A stretch of 49,059 bases of DNA from assembly GCF_026393345.1 (NCBI RefSeq), contig NZ_JAPLAI010000029.1, positions 1-49,059 on the forward strand. Direction: 5' to 3'. Both the position numbers and the translations under genes were made by a program. Shown one piece after another: positions 7,994 through 16,221 of the stretch (its first letter is position 1; each line of letters starts with the position of its first letter). The notes beneath the pieces are model-generated. The model saw only the letters and a list, made by a program, of their open reading frames with translations. It searched no databases and had not been told where the DNA came from. The stretch is from Microbacterium sp. (GTDB lineage Bacteria; Actinomycetota; Actinomycetes; Actinomycetales; Microbacteriaceae).

Positions 7994-9367
7994 TCACTGG
8001 ACGCCGGACTTGATGACCTTGTCGAAGTACGGCGACGCCGCCACGGTGACGCGGATCTCACGAACGTCGTGGGCGTCGACCGTCGGCCGTGCCGAATCCG
8101 GCTCGCCCCACAGCAGCGTGAGCTCCGTCCCGGGGGTCGCGTTCTCCAGGTTCACCAGCGCGGTCGACACCATGCGTCTGCCGTTCGCGGTGTACGAGGG
8201 CCACTGGGAGACCCCTGCCCGTTCGCCGCCGCTGAGCACCGCGTCCGACTCGAACGTCGCGTACATCGGGTTCGGAAGTGCGATGAACCGCCCACCGCGC
8301 TGCGGCCCGAAGAGGGAGGAGGCGAGGATGTCGCTCACGTCCTCGTCGTTCCATTCCAGCGTCACCTTGGTCCGGCGCTGATCGTCGGCCTTCCGGCGCA
8401 GCGCATCGCGACCGAGGAACTCGCGGTTCCAGTCGACGAGGGCGCCGTAGCCGACTTCGATGGGGTCCACGTAGTAGTCGGCGATGTCGTCCGACACGAG
8501 GCTCCCGCCGAGAGAACCGATCGTCTCCAGGAAGTATCCGTTCAGCCATTCCCGGTAGGGCTTCATCGCGTCGCCCTGGTAGATGGCCGGCAGCGGCATC
8601 GGCATCCAACCCGACTCCTGAGCCGTCGTCGAATACGCGAGGGCGCCGATCTTTCGCAGGCCGTACGCCGCGCCCGCTTCCTGGAACGCCGCCCGCACCG
8701 CATCCTGGTCGTCCCACGCCCCGTAGATCTCGAATCCGGGCGTGCCCGCCATGCCGTGACGCAGGGCACGAACGGTCTTGCCGGCGATGCGCAGCTCGCC
8801 GATCCCGAAGAAGCTGACGTCCGGGACGCTGCCGCCCGCCACCTCCGTGACGAGCGCGAGTGCGTTCGGGCCCTGGATCTGGAAGCGGAAGACGTCACGC
8901 GGCGCCACCACGGCGGACCAGTTGTCGTTCTTCTCGGCGGTCAGCTCGTGCGCCGTGCGCTCGGCGTTGAACAGCAGCCAGTCGCTGGCGAACGGAGCAC
9001 CCACGATCCGGAAGAAGTCCTCGTCCTCATGGAAGATGATCGCATCGGCGATCAGATTGCCGTCGGGGGCCGCCAGCACCAGCTGCTTGGCGCGCCCCAC
9101 GGGGAACGTGTCGAGCTTGTTGACCGCGAACTCCTTGAGGAAGGGGATGACCTCCGGCCCGCGGAGATGCAGTTCGGTCATGTGGTACGACTGCTCCAGG
9201 AGCGCCACGCTGTCTTTCCAAGACCGGACTTCGTCACGCCAGTTCGTGAATTCGGCCGGGATGCCGGGGAAGACGTAGGGGCCGAGGGCGGAGCTGCGCA
9301 GCAGCGGGACGGGTCCGCCTGCGGTCTGGATCAGGCTCTCGAGGGTGGCGGATGCGGGGATGTTCAT
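7994..9367 (-). CDS. ligM: THF-dependent aromatic O-demethylase, LigM-type (paralogue 1)
   Basis: A 457-residue GcvT-fold protein matching LigM/DesA: GPYVFPGIPAEFTNWRDEV near the N-terminus, VALLEQSYHMTELHLRG, FRFQIQGPNALALV, RALRHGMAGTPGFEIYG, IGALAYSTTAQESGW and the C-terminal ELTLLWGEP. LigM transfers the O-methyl group of vanillate, syringate or 3-O-methylgallate to THF, giving 5-methyl-THF and a catechol or gallate. The start at 9367 (MNIPASATLE) has AAAGGA about 8 bp upstream. It is roughly 70% identical by eye to the next gene upstream and has exactly the same length, so the pair is a tandem duplication, probably with split specificity. The nearby metF and purU would process the methyl-THF. 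Confidence 0.88.
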   Translation of the reverse strand: MNIPASATLESLIQTAGGPVPLLRSSALGPYVFPGIPAEFTNWRDEVRSWKDSVALLEQSYHMTELHLRGPEVIPFLKEFAVNKLDTFPVGRAKQLVLAAPDGNLIADAIIFHEDEDFFRIVGAPFASDWLLFNAERTAHELTAEKNDNWSAVVAPRDVFRFQIQGPNALALVTEVAGGSVPDVSFFGIGELRIAGKTVRALRHGMAGTPGFEIYGAWDDQDAVRAAFQEAGAAYGLRKIGALAYSTTAQESGWMPMPLPAIYQGDAMKPYREWLNGYFLETIGSLGGSLVSDDIADYYVDPIEVGYGALVDWNREFLGRDALRRKADDQRRTKVTLEWNDEDVSDILASSLFGPQRGGRFIALPNPMYATFESDAVLSGGERAGVSQWPSYTANGRRMVSTALVNLENATPGTELTLLWGEPDSARPTVDAHDVREIRVTVAASPYFDKVIKSGVQ

Positions 9368-9430
9368 GGGTGGTCCTTTCCTGTCCGCTTCGTTGCGGAC
9401 GATGTGCACTGAGGAGGGGCGGGATGCCGA

Positions 9431-10804
9431 TCAGCGTCCCTTGATGACTTTCTGGAAGTAGGGCGACGGCGCCACGGTCACGCGGATCTCCCGGAGGGAG
9501 TTGCGCCCGACGTTGTCGCGCGCACTGTCCGGCTCGCCCCACAGGAGCGTGAGTTCAGTGCCGGGCTCCGCCAGCGAGATGTCGATGATGCCGTGGGAGA
9601 GCACGTGCCGCGCGTTGGCGGAGTAGGACATGTACTGCGAGAAGCCCACGGTCGTGCCGTTATGCTGCACCGCGTCGGCCGCCCAGGTCGCGTACATCGG
9701 CGAAGGCAGCGCCAGGAACTGCGCCCGGTCGCCCTCACCGAAGAGGGCCGAGTCGTTCACCGCCTCGACGTCCTCGTCGTTCCAGACGAGGGTGACCTTC
9801 GTTCGGCGGCGATCCGCCGCGCGGGCGGCGAGCGCATCCCGGCCGATGAACTCACGATCCCAGTCGATGAGGTTCTGGTACCCCGCCTCGATCGGATCCA
9901 CGTAGTAGTCCTCGATGTCGTCCGAGCGCAGGCTGCCGCCGAGCGAGCCGAAGGATTCGAGTGAGAACGCGCTCGTCCACTCGCGATACGGACGGAGTTC
10001 GTCGCTGTGGTAGATGGCGGGCAGGGGGAGCGGAAGCCACCCCGACTCCTGCGCGGTGGTGGAGTAGGCGAGCGCGCCGACCTTGCGGAGGCCGAACTTC
10101 TCCCCCCCGACGGCGAAAGCGTCCCGCACCGCATCCTGGTCCGCCCACGGGCCGTAGAACTCGAACCCGGGCTCACCGGCCATCCCGTGCCGCAGGACGC
10201 GGATCTGCTTGCCGGCCACGGAGACCTCCGCGATGCCGAAGAAGCCCACAGTGGGAAGATCCCCGTCGATCACCTCGGTGACGAGCTCGAGGGCCTTCGG
10301 GCCCTGGATCTGGAAGCGGAAGACGTCTCGGGGCGCCTCCACGACCGACCAGTTGTGATGCAGCTCCGCGGTCACGTCCCGGTCGCTGAGCTCCGCCTGG
10401 AACTGCACCCAGTCGAGTGCGAACGGCGCACCCACGAGGCGCAGGAAGTCCGCCTCCTCGTGGAACAGGATCGCGTCGCCGATCAGGTACCCGTCGGGGC
10501 TGGCGACGACGAGCTGCTTGGCCCGCCGGACCGGGAACGGGTCGAACTTGTTGATCGCGATGCCGGCGAGGAAGGGGATGATCTCGTCGCCCCGCAGGTG
10601 CAGTTCGGACATGTGGTACGACTGCTCGAGGAGAGCCACCCCGTTCTTCCAGGCGCGGACCTCGTCCCGCCAGTTGGTGAACTCCGGCGGGATGCCGGGG
10701 AAGACGTAGGGGCCGAACTGGCCGGGTCCGCGCAGGAGCGAGACGGGGCCGCCCGCCTCCTGGATGCGCTGTTCGAGGGTGGGGTGCGGGTCGTGCGGGG
10801 TCAT
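9431..10804 (-). CDS. ligM: THF-dependent aromatic O-demethylase, LigM-type (paralogue 2)
   Basis: A 457-residue GcvT-fold protein with the same landmarks as its neighbour: GPYVFPGIPPEFTNWRDEV, VALLEQSYHMSELHLRG, FRFQIQGPKALELV, LRHGMAGEPGFEFYG, VGALAYSTTAQESGW and ELTLLWGEPDSARDNVG. It should demethylate a methoxylated aromatic acid onto THF. Differences cluster in the 20 N-terminal residues and in the segment after WNDEDV, where substrate preference may differ. The start at 10804 (MTPHDPHPTL) has GGAG 7 bp upstream, inside an 18-bp leader shared with the livK-type gene at 32580-32597. It lies 63 bp upstream of paralogue 1 and 47 bp downstream of the ABC permease gene, so transport and demethylation are probably co-transcribed. 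Confidence 0.87.
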   Translation of the reverse strand: MTPHDPHPTLEQRIQEAGGPVSLLRGPGQFGPYVFPGIPPEFTNWRDEVRAWKNGVALLEQSYHMSELHLRGDEIIPFLAGIAINKFDPFPVRRAKQLVVASPDGYLIGDAILFHEEADFLRLVGAPFALDWVQFQAELSDRDVTAELHHNWSVVEAPRDVFRFQIQGPKALELVTEVIDGDLPTVGFFGIAEVSVAGKQIRVLRHGMAGEPGFEFYGPWADQDAVRDAFAVGGEKFGLRKVGALAYSTTAQESGWLPLPLPAIYHSDELRPYREWTSAFSLESFGSLGGSLRSDDIEDYYVDPIEAGYQNLIDWDREFIGRDALAARAADRRRTKVTLVWNDEDVEAVNDSALFGEGDRAQFLALPSPMYATWAADAVQHNGTTVGFSQYMSYSANARHVLSHGIIDISLAEPGTELTLLWGEPDSARDNVGRNSLREIRVTVAPSPYFQKVIKGR

Positions 10805-10808
10805 TTCG

Positions 10809-10826
10809 GTACTCCTTCGTACGGGT
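10809..10826 (-). promoter_or_regulatory. SD-bearing 18-bp leader element, copy 1
   Basis: Minus-strand ACCCGTACGAAGGAGTAC precedes the second ligM start. GTAC/GTAC can form a short stem displaying GAAGGA, the SD, in the loop. The identical 18 bases precede the binding-protein gene at 32575 in another operon. The function is unknown, and an optimised ribosome-binding leader is the simplest reading. Confidence 0.5.
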
Positions 10827-10851
10827 CTGGGAGACGGGAAGTTCGTGAGGG

Positions 10852-11928
10852 TCAGGGTGCGGGACTGGTCGCGCGTTCCGGTGACGCCGCGGTCGGGATG
10901 CCGGTGGTGCCACGGCCCGCACGCCGGCGGAGCGGGAGCGACCGGCGGATGGCCGCGGTCCGGGCCGACGTCTTCTCCCACTGGGACAGGCCGACCGCGG
11001 CGAGCAGCGCCACCCCATTGAACAGGTCGCTGATGTAGGGGGGCGCACCGACGAGCTGCAGACCCTTGATGCCGGTGGCGAGCACGTAGACCGCGATCAC
11101 GGTCCCCCAGATGTTGAACCGGCCGCCCTTGAACTGCGTCGACCCGAGGAAAACGGCGGTCAGCGCCGGCAGCAGCAGCCCGGGCCCCACGGTCGGTTCC
11201 CCGGTATTGAGCCGGGACGTGAGCAGGACACCGGCGATCGCGGCGATGACACCGCCGGCGACCAGGGCGCCGATCTTGACGCGCGTGACGTGGACACCGG
11301 CGAGACGCGCGCCGTCCGGGTTGTACCCGGCGGCGTACATGCGGCGACCGACGGGGGTGCGCTCCAGCACATACCAGGCGACGACCGCCAGCAGCAGCAT
11401 CAGGTACGTCGGCACGGTGATCCCTAGCACCGTGCCGGTCGCGATCCCCCGGAAGCCGTCCTGGAGTCCGATCACCTGCTTGTTCGACGACATCCACGCG
11501 AGACCTGCGAGGAGGATCGAGCTGAGTCCCAACGTCGCGATGAACGAGTCGATGCGCCCCTTCGTGATGATCAGCCCGGAGATCAGGCCGATCAGCGCAC
11601 CCATCAGCAGGGTGAGCGGGATCGCCACGGCGAAGGGGATGCCGATGCGTACCTGCAGCACCGCGATGAGGATGCCGGCGAAACCGACTTCGGCACCGAT
11701 CGCCAGGTTGAAGGAGCCGGTCACCAGCGGGATCATCACCGCGATCGCGGCGATGACGGTCACCGCCTGGGCATCCAGCAGCGTCCGCCACACCCCCTCC
11801 TGCAGGAAGGTGCGCGGGGTGATGATCGAGAAGATCGCGAAGATGATGAGGAAGATGTAGATCGCGCTGATATTCCGGAAGGACAGGGCCTTCAGCCATC
11901 CCCCGCGTACAGATGTTTCGGTGCTCAT
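10852..11928 (-). CDS. Sugar-type ABC transporter permease (RbsC-like)
   Basis: A 358-residue integral membrane protein of the BPD_transp_2 (RbsC/XylH) family with about nine to ten hydrophobic segments. The conserved loop VTGSFNLAIGAEVGFAGIL (about 68-86) and the cytoplasmic EAA-like region around RRMYAAGYNPDGARLAGV are typical. The C-terminal 35 residues are a basic, Ser/Thr/Pro-rich tail not expected in the family. The ATG at 11928 overlaps the ATPase stop by 4 bp (ATGA). Together with the ATPase and lipoprotein it forms an importer of the CUT2 type. Gene order suggests it imports an aromatic compound or its glycoside and not ribose, but that is inference. Confidence 0.88.
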   Translation of the reverse strand: MSTETSVRGGWLKALSFRNISAIYIFLIIFAIFSIITPRTFLQEGVWRTLLDAQAVTVIAAIAVMIPLVTGSFNLAIGAEVGFAGILIAVLQVRIGIPFAVAIPLTLLMGALIGLISGLIITKGRIDSFIATLGLSSILLAGLAWMSSNKQVIGLQDGFRGIATGTVLGITVPTYLMLLLAVVAWYVLERTPVGRRMYAAGYNPDGARLAGVHVTRVKIGALVAGGVIAAIAGVLLTSRLNTGEPTVGPGLLLPALTAVFLGSTQFKGGRFNIWGTVIAVYVLATGIKGLQLVGAPPYISDLFNGVALLAAVGLSQWEKTSARTAAIRRSLPLRRRAGRGTTGIPTAASPERATSPAP

Positions 11929-13475
11929 GCAGAGCGTTCCTTTCGTTCCGACGACGTATCGGCCAAGCCATAGCCGTGCATGACGAGCGCCGCCTCGGTG
12001 AGAGCGTCGCCCTCGAGCTCGGCGGCGACCCGGCCATCCCGGAGGACCAGCACGCGGTCGCAGAGGCGTACCAACTCCTTGGCATCCGACGAGCAGACGA
12101 GCACCGCGACGCCCCGCTCGGCGGCCGCGTCGATCTCGTCGTAGATCGCCTGCTTTGCGCCGATGTCGACACCCTGCGTCGGTTCTTCCAGGAGGAGCAC
12201 CCGAGGGGCGTTCCGAAGCCACTTGGCGAACACGATCTTCTGCTGATTCCCGCCGCTGAACTGTGAGAAGGCCTGTTCGGTCCGCGCCGGGCGGACGTCG
12301 TAGCGCGCGACGAGCTCACGGGCCAGCTCTTTCTCCTTTCGTGCGCGGAGCACCCCGACCGGGCCGGTGATGCTCCTCAGCTCCGGAAGCGTGATGTTCT
12401 CCCTGGCGTTCATCGCACGGATGCCCCCGAGGCGGCCCCGGTCACCGGCGACGAAGGCGAGCCCCCGCCGTACGCTCTCGCGCGGCGCGCGGCGCGCGTA
12501 CGGCGCACCGGCGACGGTGAACCGCTCGGCGTGCGAGGGGGTGCTGCCGAAGACGAGCGCCGGGACCATGTCGCGCCCGGAGCCGAGCACGCCCGCGACG
12601 CCGACGACCTCACCGGCGTGCACCCGAAGGTCCACGCCCTGGATGCCGGCACCGGTGAGACCCGTGATGTCGAGCGCGACGTCCCCGTTGACCCGGTGGG
12701 GCTTGGCGGCGCGGGTCTCCGCCGCGGACGCGCCGGTGACGAACTCGATGAGCTCGTCATGGGACAGCGACCCCGTCGCCACGTCGGCGACCTTCCGGCC
12801 GTCGCGCAGCACGGCAACCCGGCTCGCGAGCCGCATGACATCGTCGAGACGGTGCGAGATGAAGACCACGCCCGCGCCCGCCGCCGCGACACGGCGGACG
12901 GCCTCGAAGAGGATGTCGGTCTCGGTGGCGTGCAGCGCCTCGGTGGGTTCGTCCAGGATGAGGACGTTGCGCGGGTGGGCCCATCCGTCCAGGGCACGCG
13001 CGATCGCGACGATCGCCCGCTGTGCCGGCGCGAGCGCCCCGACGGGCACGGTCACATCGAACGCTTCGCCGAACCGGGAGATCATCTGCCTCGCACGGGC
13101 GACCTCCCGGGCACGACGGGTGGGACTCAACGCACCGAGCCCCCGCCCGTCGATGATGCCGAGATTCTCGATCGTGCTGAGCTCCCCGACGAGCCCGAGG
13201 TCTTGATGAATGATGTGCAGTCCGGTCGTCTCGCCCCCCAGCGACGCGAAGCGGACCTCTCCCCCATCGGCCTTGTACACGCCGGCGAGGATCTTGACGA
13301 GGGTCGACTTGCCCGATCCGTTGTGCCCGACCAGGGCGAGGATCTCGCCACTGTCGACATGAAGGTCGACCTCGTCGAGCGCCCGAAGGCCGGGGAAGTC
13401 CTTAACGAGCCGCACCGCCTGCATCAGCGGCGCGGTCTCTGCCGTGCGTGGTGCAAGCGGCGCGGTCGTCGTCAT
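11925..13475 (-). CDS. Sugar-type ABC transporter ATPase with two nucleotide-binding domains (RbsA-like)
   Basis: A 516-residue cytoplasmic ATPase with two ABC domains. Domain 1 has Walker A GHNGSGKST, a degenerate signature in GALAPAQRAIVAIARAL and Walker B VLILDEPTEAL. Domain 2 has a non-canonical P-loop region (VLGSGRD), signature FSGGNQQK and Walker B VLLLEEPTQGVD. This asymmetry is normal for RbsA/MglA proteins. The start at 13475 lies 4 bp after the binding-protein stop, and the gene overlaps the permease by 4 bp. It energises the importer for the methoxyaromatic cluster's substrate. Confidence 0.9.
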   Translation of the reverse strand: MTTTAPLAPRTAETAPLMQAVRLVKDFPGLRALDEVDLHVDSGEILALVGHNGSGKSTLVKILAGVYKADGGEVRFASLGGETTGLHIIHQDLGLVGELSTIENLGIIDGRGLGALSPTRRAREVARARQMISRFGEAFDVTVPVGALAPAQRAIVAIARALDGWAHPRNVLILDEPTEALHATETDILFEAVRRVAAAGAGVVFISHRLDDVMRLASRVAVLRDGRKVADVATGSLSHDELIEFVTGASAAETRAAKPHRVNGDVALDITGLTGAGIQGVDLRVHAGEVVGVAGVLGSGRDMVPALVFGSTPSHAERFTVAGAPYARRAPRESVRRGLAFVAGDRGRLGGIRAMNARENITLPELRSITGPVGVLRARKEKELARELVARYDVRPARTEQAFSQFSGGNQQKIVFAKWLRNAPRVLLLEEPTQGVDIGAKQAIYDEIDAAAERGVAVLVCSSDAKELVRLCDRVLVLRDGRVAAELEGDALTEAALVMHGYGLADTSSERKERSA

Positions 13476-13479
13476 CGTC

Positions 13480-14661
13480 CTACTTGCCCCACAGCTCGGC
13501 GAAGGAGTCGGGCATCTCCGGGTACGCGACGAACCCTTCCGGATAGTCCGCAGCCGTCGCGGGCGTGACGATACGGGAGATCGCCTTCACCCACGGCTTC
13601 CAGTCGTCGTACGCGACCTCCATGCCCATGTTTCGGCGAAGACCCTCGTCGAGCATGAACCAGGTGTACTCGTTGTAGTCGACCGCATAGCCGGCGATCT
13701 GCAGGCCGTTCGCGATCTGCTCGATGTTCGGCGGCAGGGAGGACTGGCCGATCCCCGGCACGTCGATTCCGGCCAGATCCTGCTTGGCCTTTAGACCGAT
13801 CTGCATCTGGTCGGCCGGGGTGATGAAGAAGGCGGTTTCCGGGTGCGCCTGGAGGTCGCTGACGATCGCATCGCCCGCCGTCGTGTCCATGGTGGTGACC
13901 GGGATCTCGACCACGCGAAGGGTGCAGTCGGCGCACGTCTGGGCGAAATACTCGTTCGCCGCGTCGAGCTGCACCTGCGAGAAGCTCAGCTCGGGGATGC
14001 TGTAGAACACGAAGTCCGTGGCCGTGCCGCAGGTGAACGCCAGAGCGGATGCCGCCAGCACCTGTCCGTTCACGACGGAAGCGCCGTGCCCGGAGTGGGA
14101 ATCGAGCAGCCCGAAGTCCTCGGCGTTGCTCGATCCGGCGTACACGACGGTGGTCCCCGCACTCTGCAGGGCTTCGAGCTGGCTCTGGAAGAAGGTGGCG
14201 TCGACGGCGGCGGCGATGAGGATGTCGGGCGCGCTCTCGACGACCGTGCTCACGGCGGCGTTGATGCTCTGGGCATCGAGGCCGGTGTCCACACGCTGCA
14301 GCTGCACGCCCGCGGTGGCGCCGGCCTGCTCGAGGCTCGACCAGATGATCGAGGACACGGCCGAGCCGTTGTCGAGGTAGGCGACCGTGGTGGTCGGGTC
14401 GATGGGTTCGACCAGCGGTTCGGTCTGCGGGAGCCCGGTGGATGCCTCCTCGAAGTAGGAGACGAGCTCCTGGGCGGCGTCGAGGTCGACGCCCTCCAGC
14501 GGCTCCCCCGAGCAGTTGCCGTCGGCGTCGCGGTAGACGACCGCGGCGTCGCCGCCGTCGCCTTCGCTCCCACCGGTGGAGGAACAGCCGGCCACACCCA
14601 GCGCCACCAGGGCGACTGCAGATGCGAGGCCTGCGCCTCGCAATCGATACGTACGCATCAT
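13480..14661 (-). CDS. Sugar-type ABC transporter substrate-binding lipoprotein
   Basis: A 393-residue periplasmic-binding-protein-type lipoprotein. The signal sequence MMRTYRLRGAGLASAVALVA is followed by lipobox VAGC, with acylated Cys26, and a Gly/Ser/Asp linker. The mature part has the RbsB-like fold: TVAYLDNGSAVSSIIWSSLE, then PDILIAAAVDATFFQSQLEA, then TAFFITPADQMQIGLKAK. The start chosen is the first of two adjacent ATGs (14661), with GAGAGAGG just upstream. Its own near-consensus promoter lies at 14768-14796. It is the first gene of the transporter/demethylase operon. The ligand is unknown, and an aromatic or glycosylated aromatic is inferred from the downstream genes. Confidence 0.88.
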   Translation of the reverse strand: MMRTYRLRGAGLASAVALVALGVAGCSSTGGSEGDGGDAAVVYRDADGNCSGEPLEGVDLDAAQELVSYFEEASTGLPQTEPLVEPIDPTTTVAYLDNGSAVSSIIWSSLEQAGATAGVQLQRVDTGLDAQSINAAVSTVVESAPDILIAAAVDATFFQSQLEALQSAGTTVVYAGSSNAEDFGLLDSHSGHGASVVNGQVLAASALAFTCGTATDFVFYSIPELSFSQVQLDAANEYFAQTCADCTLRVVEIPVTTMDTTAGDAIVSDLQAHPETAFFITPADQMQIGLKAKQDLAGIDVPGIGQSSLPPNIEQIANGLQIAGYAVDYNEYTWFMLDEGLRRNMGMEVAYDDWKPWVKAISRIVTPATAADYPEGFVAYPEMPDSFAELWGK

Positions 14662-14734
14662 CTTGCCTCTCTCTAACGACAGCGTTGTCGGATGGCAGAC
14701 GTCCTTGCCTGCCAGGGACAAGAGATCCGACCAG

Positions 14735-14757
14735 TTGAAATACCGTTCGGATTCCGT
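14735..14757 (-). promoter_or_regulatory. Candidate operator: two direct repeats one helical turn apart
   Basis: On the minus strand ACGGAATCCGAA (14757-14746) is followed 11 bp later by ACGGTATTTCAA (14746-14735). The second is identical to the 12-mer at 5544-5555 in the ligJ promoter region. The repeats lie just downstream of the predicted transcription start of the importer operon. They could bind the cluster's TetR or another shared regulator. Confidence 0.5.
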
Positions 14758-14767
14758 GTACTGAGCA

Positions 14768-14796
14768 GTATCCCACTGTGGTCCCGGTCGTGTCAA
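14768..14796 (-). promoter_or_regulatory. Sigma-70-type promoter of the importer/demethylase operon
   Basis: On the minus strand a perfect -35 TTGACA (14796-14791) is separated by 17 bp from -10 GATACT (14773-14768). The leader to the lipoprotein start at 14661 is about 100 nt. This is the best promoter match noticed in the window. The plus strand of the same 247-bp gap leads into the molybdoenzyme gene at 14909, for which no clear promoter was seen. Confidence 0.7.
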
Positions 14797-14908
14797 CGGA
14801 TCCACGGGAAACCGCGCGAACAGTGGTGCGGCGGCCCACCCCGACGCGATACCCTCGCCTCATCCACGCCTCGGTCGATCGACACTTCTTCTTCGAAGGC
14901 AGGTTCTG

Positions 14909-15502
14909 ATGGCATCGTTCACTCGCGGATTCGGCTCGAGGCGTCGGGAAGAGGATCCCCGCATCCCGCCCGGCCAGTACCTCACCGACGATTTCCCGGT
15001 GCTCTCCGCCGGCCCGACGCCCCGGGTGTCGCTGGACGATTGGTCGTTCAGCATCCGGACGGAGACCGGGGGCACGACGGCTTGGTCGTGGGACGAACTC
15101 ATGGCGCTGCCGATCGAGACCGTCGACACCGACATCCACTGCGTCACCCGGTGGTCCAAGCTCGGCACCACCTGGCGGGGCGTCTCGCTCGACACCCTGT
15201 TCGAAAAGGTGGACACCTCGGCGGAGTTCGCGATGGCGCATTCCTACGGCGGGTACACGACCAACGTCCCGATGGCGGACCTCCTCGGCGGCAAGTCCTG
15301 GGTCGCGTTCGAGTTCGGCGGCGCGCCGCTCGAACCCGAGCACGGTGGTCCCGCACGCCTGCTCGTGCCGCACCTGTACTTCTGGAAGAGCGCGAAGTGG
15401 GTCAGAGGGATCGTGATGCACGAACACGACGACCCGGGCTTCTGGGAGCAGAACGGCTACAACATGCACGGCGACCCGTGGACCGAGGAGCGGTATTGGT
15501 GA
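14909..15502 (+). CDS. Sulfite-oxidase-family molybdopterin oxidoreductase
   Basis: A 197-residue single-domain protein of the oxidoreductase molybdopterin-binding family (YedY/MsrP and sulfite-oxidase core). The Mo-ligand cysteine is C78 in IHCVTRWSKLGTTWRGVSLD. Other core segments are MAHSYGGYTTNVPMADLL and ARLLVPHLYFWKSAKWVRGI. No signal peptide or Tat motif precedes it, so it is probably cytoplasmic, unlike MsrP. The start has GGCAGG 5 bp upstream. The stop overlaps the GTG of the flavin reductase gene by 3 bases. The physiological substrate is not known. Its probable electron partner is encoded next. Confidence 0.87.
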   Translation: MASFTRGFGSRRREEDPRIPPGQYLTDDFPVLSAGPTPRVSLDDWSFSIRTETGGTTAWSWDELMALPIETVDTDIHCVTRWSKLGTTWRGVSLDTLFEKVDTSAEFAMAHSYGGYTTNVPMADLLGGKSWVAFEFGGAPLEPEHGGPARLLVPHLYFWKSAKWVRGIVMHEHDDPGFWEQNGYNMHGDPWTEERYW

Positions 15503-16221
15503 GGACCACCGGGTGGCTGCCGGCACGCATCACCGACGTGCAGCCGACCACCGCCCACGCCCGTGTGCTCACCGTCGAAGTCCCCGGCTGGCCCGGGAAC
15601 GAACCCGGGCAGCACCTCGACGTGCGCCTCACGGCGGAGGACGGCTATCAGGCCGAGCGCTCCTACTCGATCGCGTCCTCCGGCCCCGGCACCTCGCTGG
15701 AGCTCGGGGTGGACGTCGTTCCGGACGGGGAGGTCTCGCCCTACCTGGGCGAGATCGCCGAGATCGGCGACATGCTCGAGGTGAAGGGACCGCTCGGCGC
15801 CTACTTCGTGTGGGATGCGGCAGACCCGTCGCCGGTGCAACTCATCGCGGGCGGGTCGGGCATCGTGCCACTGCTGGCGATGACGCGGGCGCGGGACCGA
15901 CGCGCGGATGCGGCACCCTTCCGGCTGCTGTACTCGGTCCGCTCCCCTGAGGACGCCATGTACCGGTCTGAGATCGAGGAGCTCGGCGCGCGAACGCTCG
16001 AGCTCACGTGGGCGTACACGCGGTCCGCTCCGGACGGGTGGAGCGGGCCCGTCGGGCGGCTCACCCCGGCGCGGGTGGCCGCGGCGTCCTGGGCACCCGA
16101 TGCGCGTCCGCTGACATTCGTGTGCGGGCCGACATCGTTCGTCGAGGCGGTCGCCGACGCGCTCGTCGCTGCGGGGCACGACCCCGCTCGCGTGCGCACC
16201 GAGAGGTTCGGAGGAAAGTGA
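15499..16221 (+). CDS. Ferredoxin-NADP reductase-like FAD/NAD(P)-binding oxidoreductase
   Basis: A 240-residue flavoprotein reductase. The FAD-binding barrel contains RSYSIASSGPG (the RxYS motif) and GPLGAYFVW. The NAD(P)-binding domain begins LIAGGSGIVPLLAMTR and ends FVCGPTSFVEAVADAL. It lacks a 2Fe-2S ferredoxin domain, so it must pass electrons to or from a separate partner. The GTG start at 15499 is embedded in the stop of the molybdoenzyme gene (GTGA), and its own stop overlaps the next ATG by 1 bp. This strict coupling suggests the three products form one redox unit. Confidence 0.87.
   Translation: MRTTGWLPARITDVQPTTAHARVLTVEVPGWPGNEPGQHLDVRLTAEDGYQAERSYSIASSGPGTSLELGVDVVPDGEVSPYLGEIAEIGDMLEVKGPLGAYFVWDAADPSPVQLIAGGSGIVPLLAMTRARDRRADAAPFRLLYSVRSPEDAMYRSEIEELGARTLELTWAYTRSAPDGWSGPVGRLTPARVAAASWAPDARPLTFVCGPTSFVEAVADALVAAGHDPARVRTERFGGK

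Noticed and set aside
7959..7997. GTG start at 7997 for the VAO-type oxidase
   Set aside because: The 4-bp overlap is attractive, but the extra 13 residues do not resemble family N-termini, while the ATG at 7958 does. It is kept as an alternative.
13472..15526. 684-codon minus-strand frame spanning the lipoprotein and molybdoenzyme genes
   Set aside because: It overlaps two well-supported genes in other frames and has only antisense-like Arg-rich composition.
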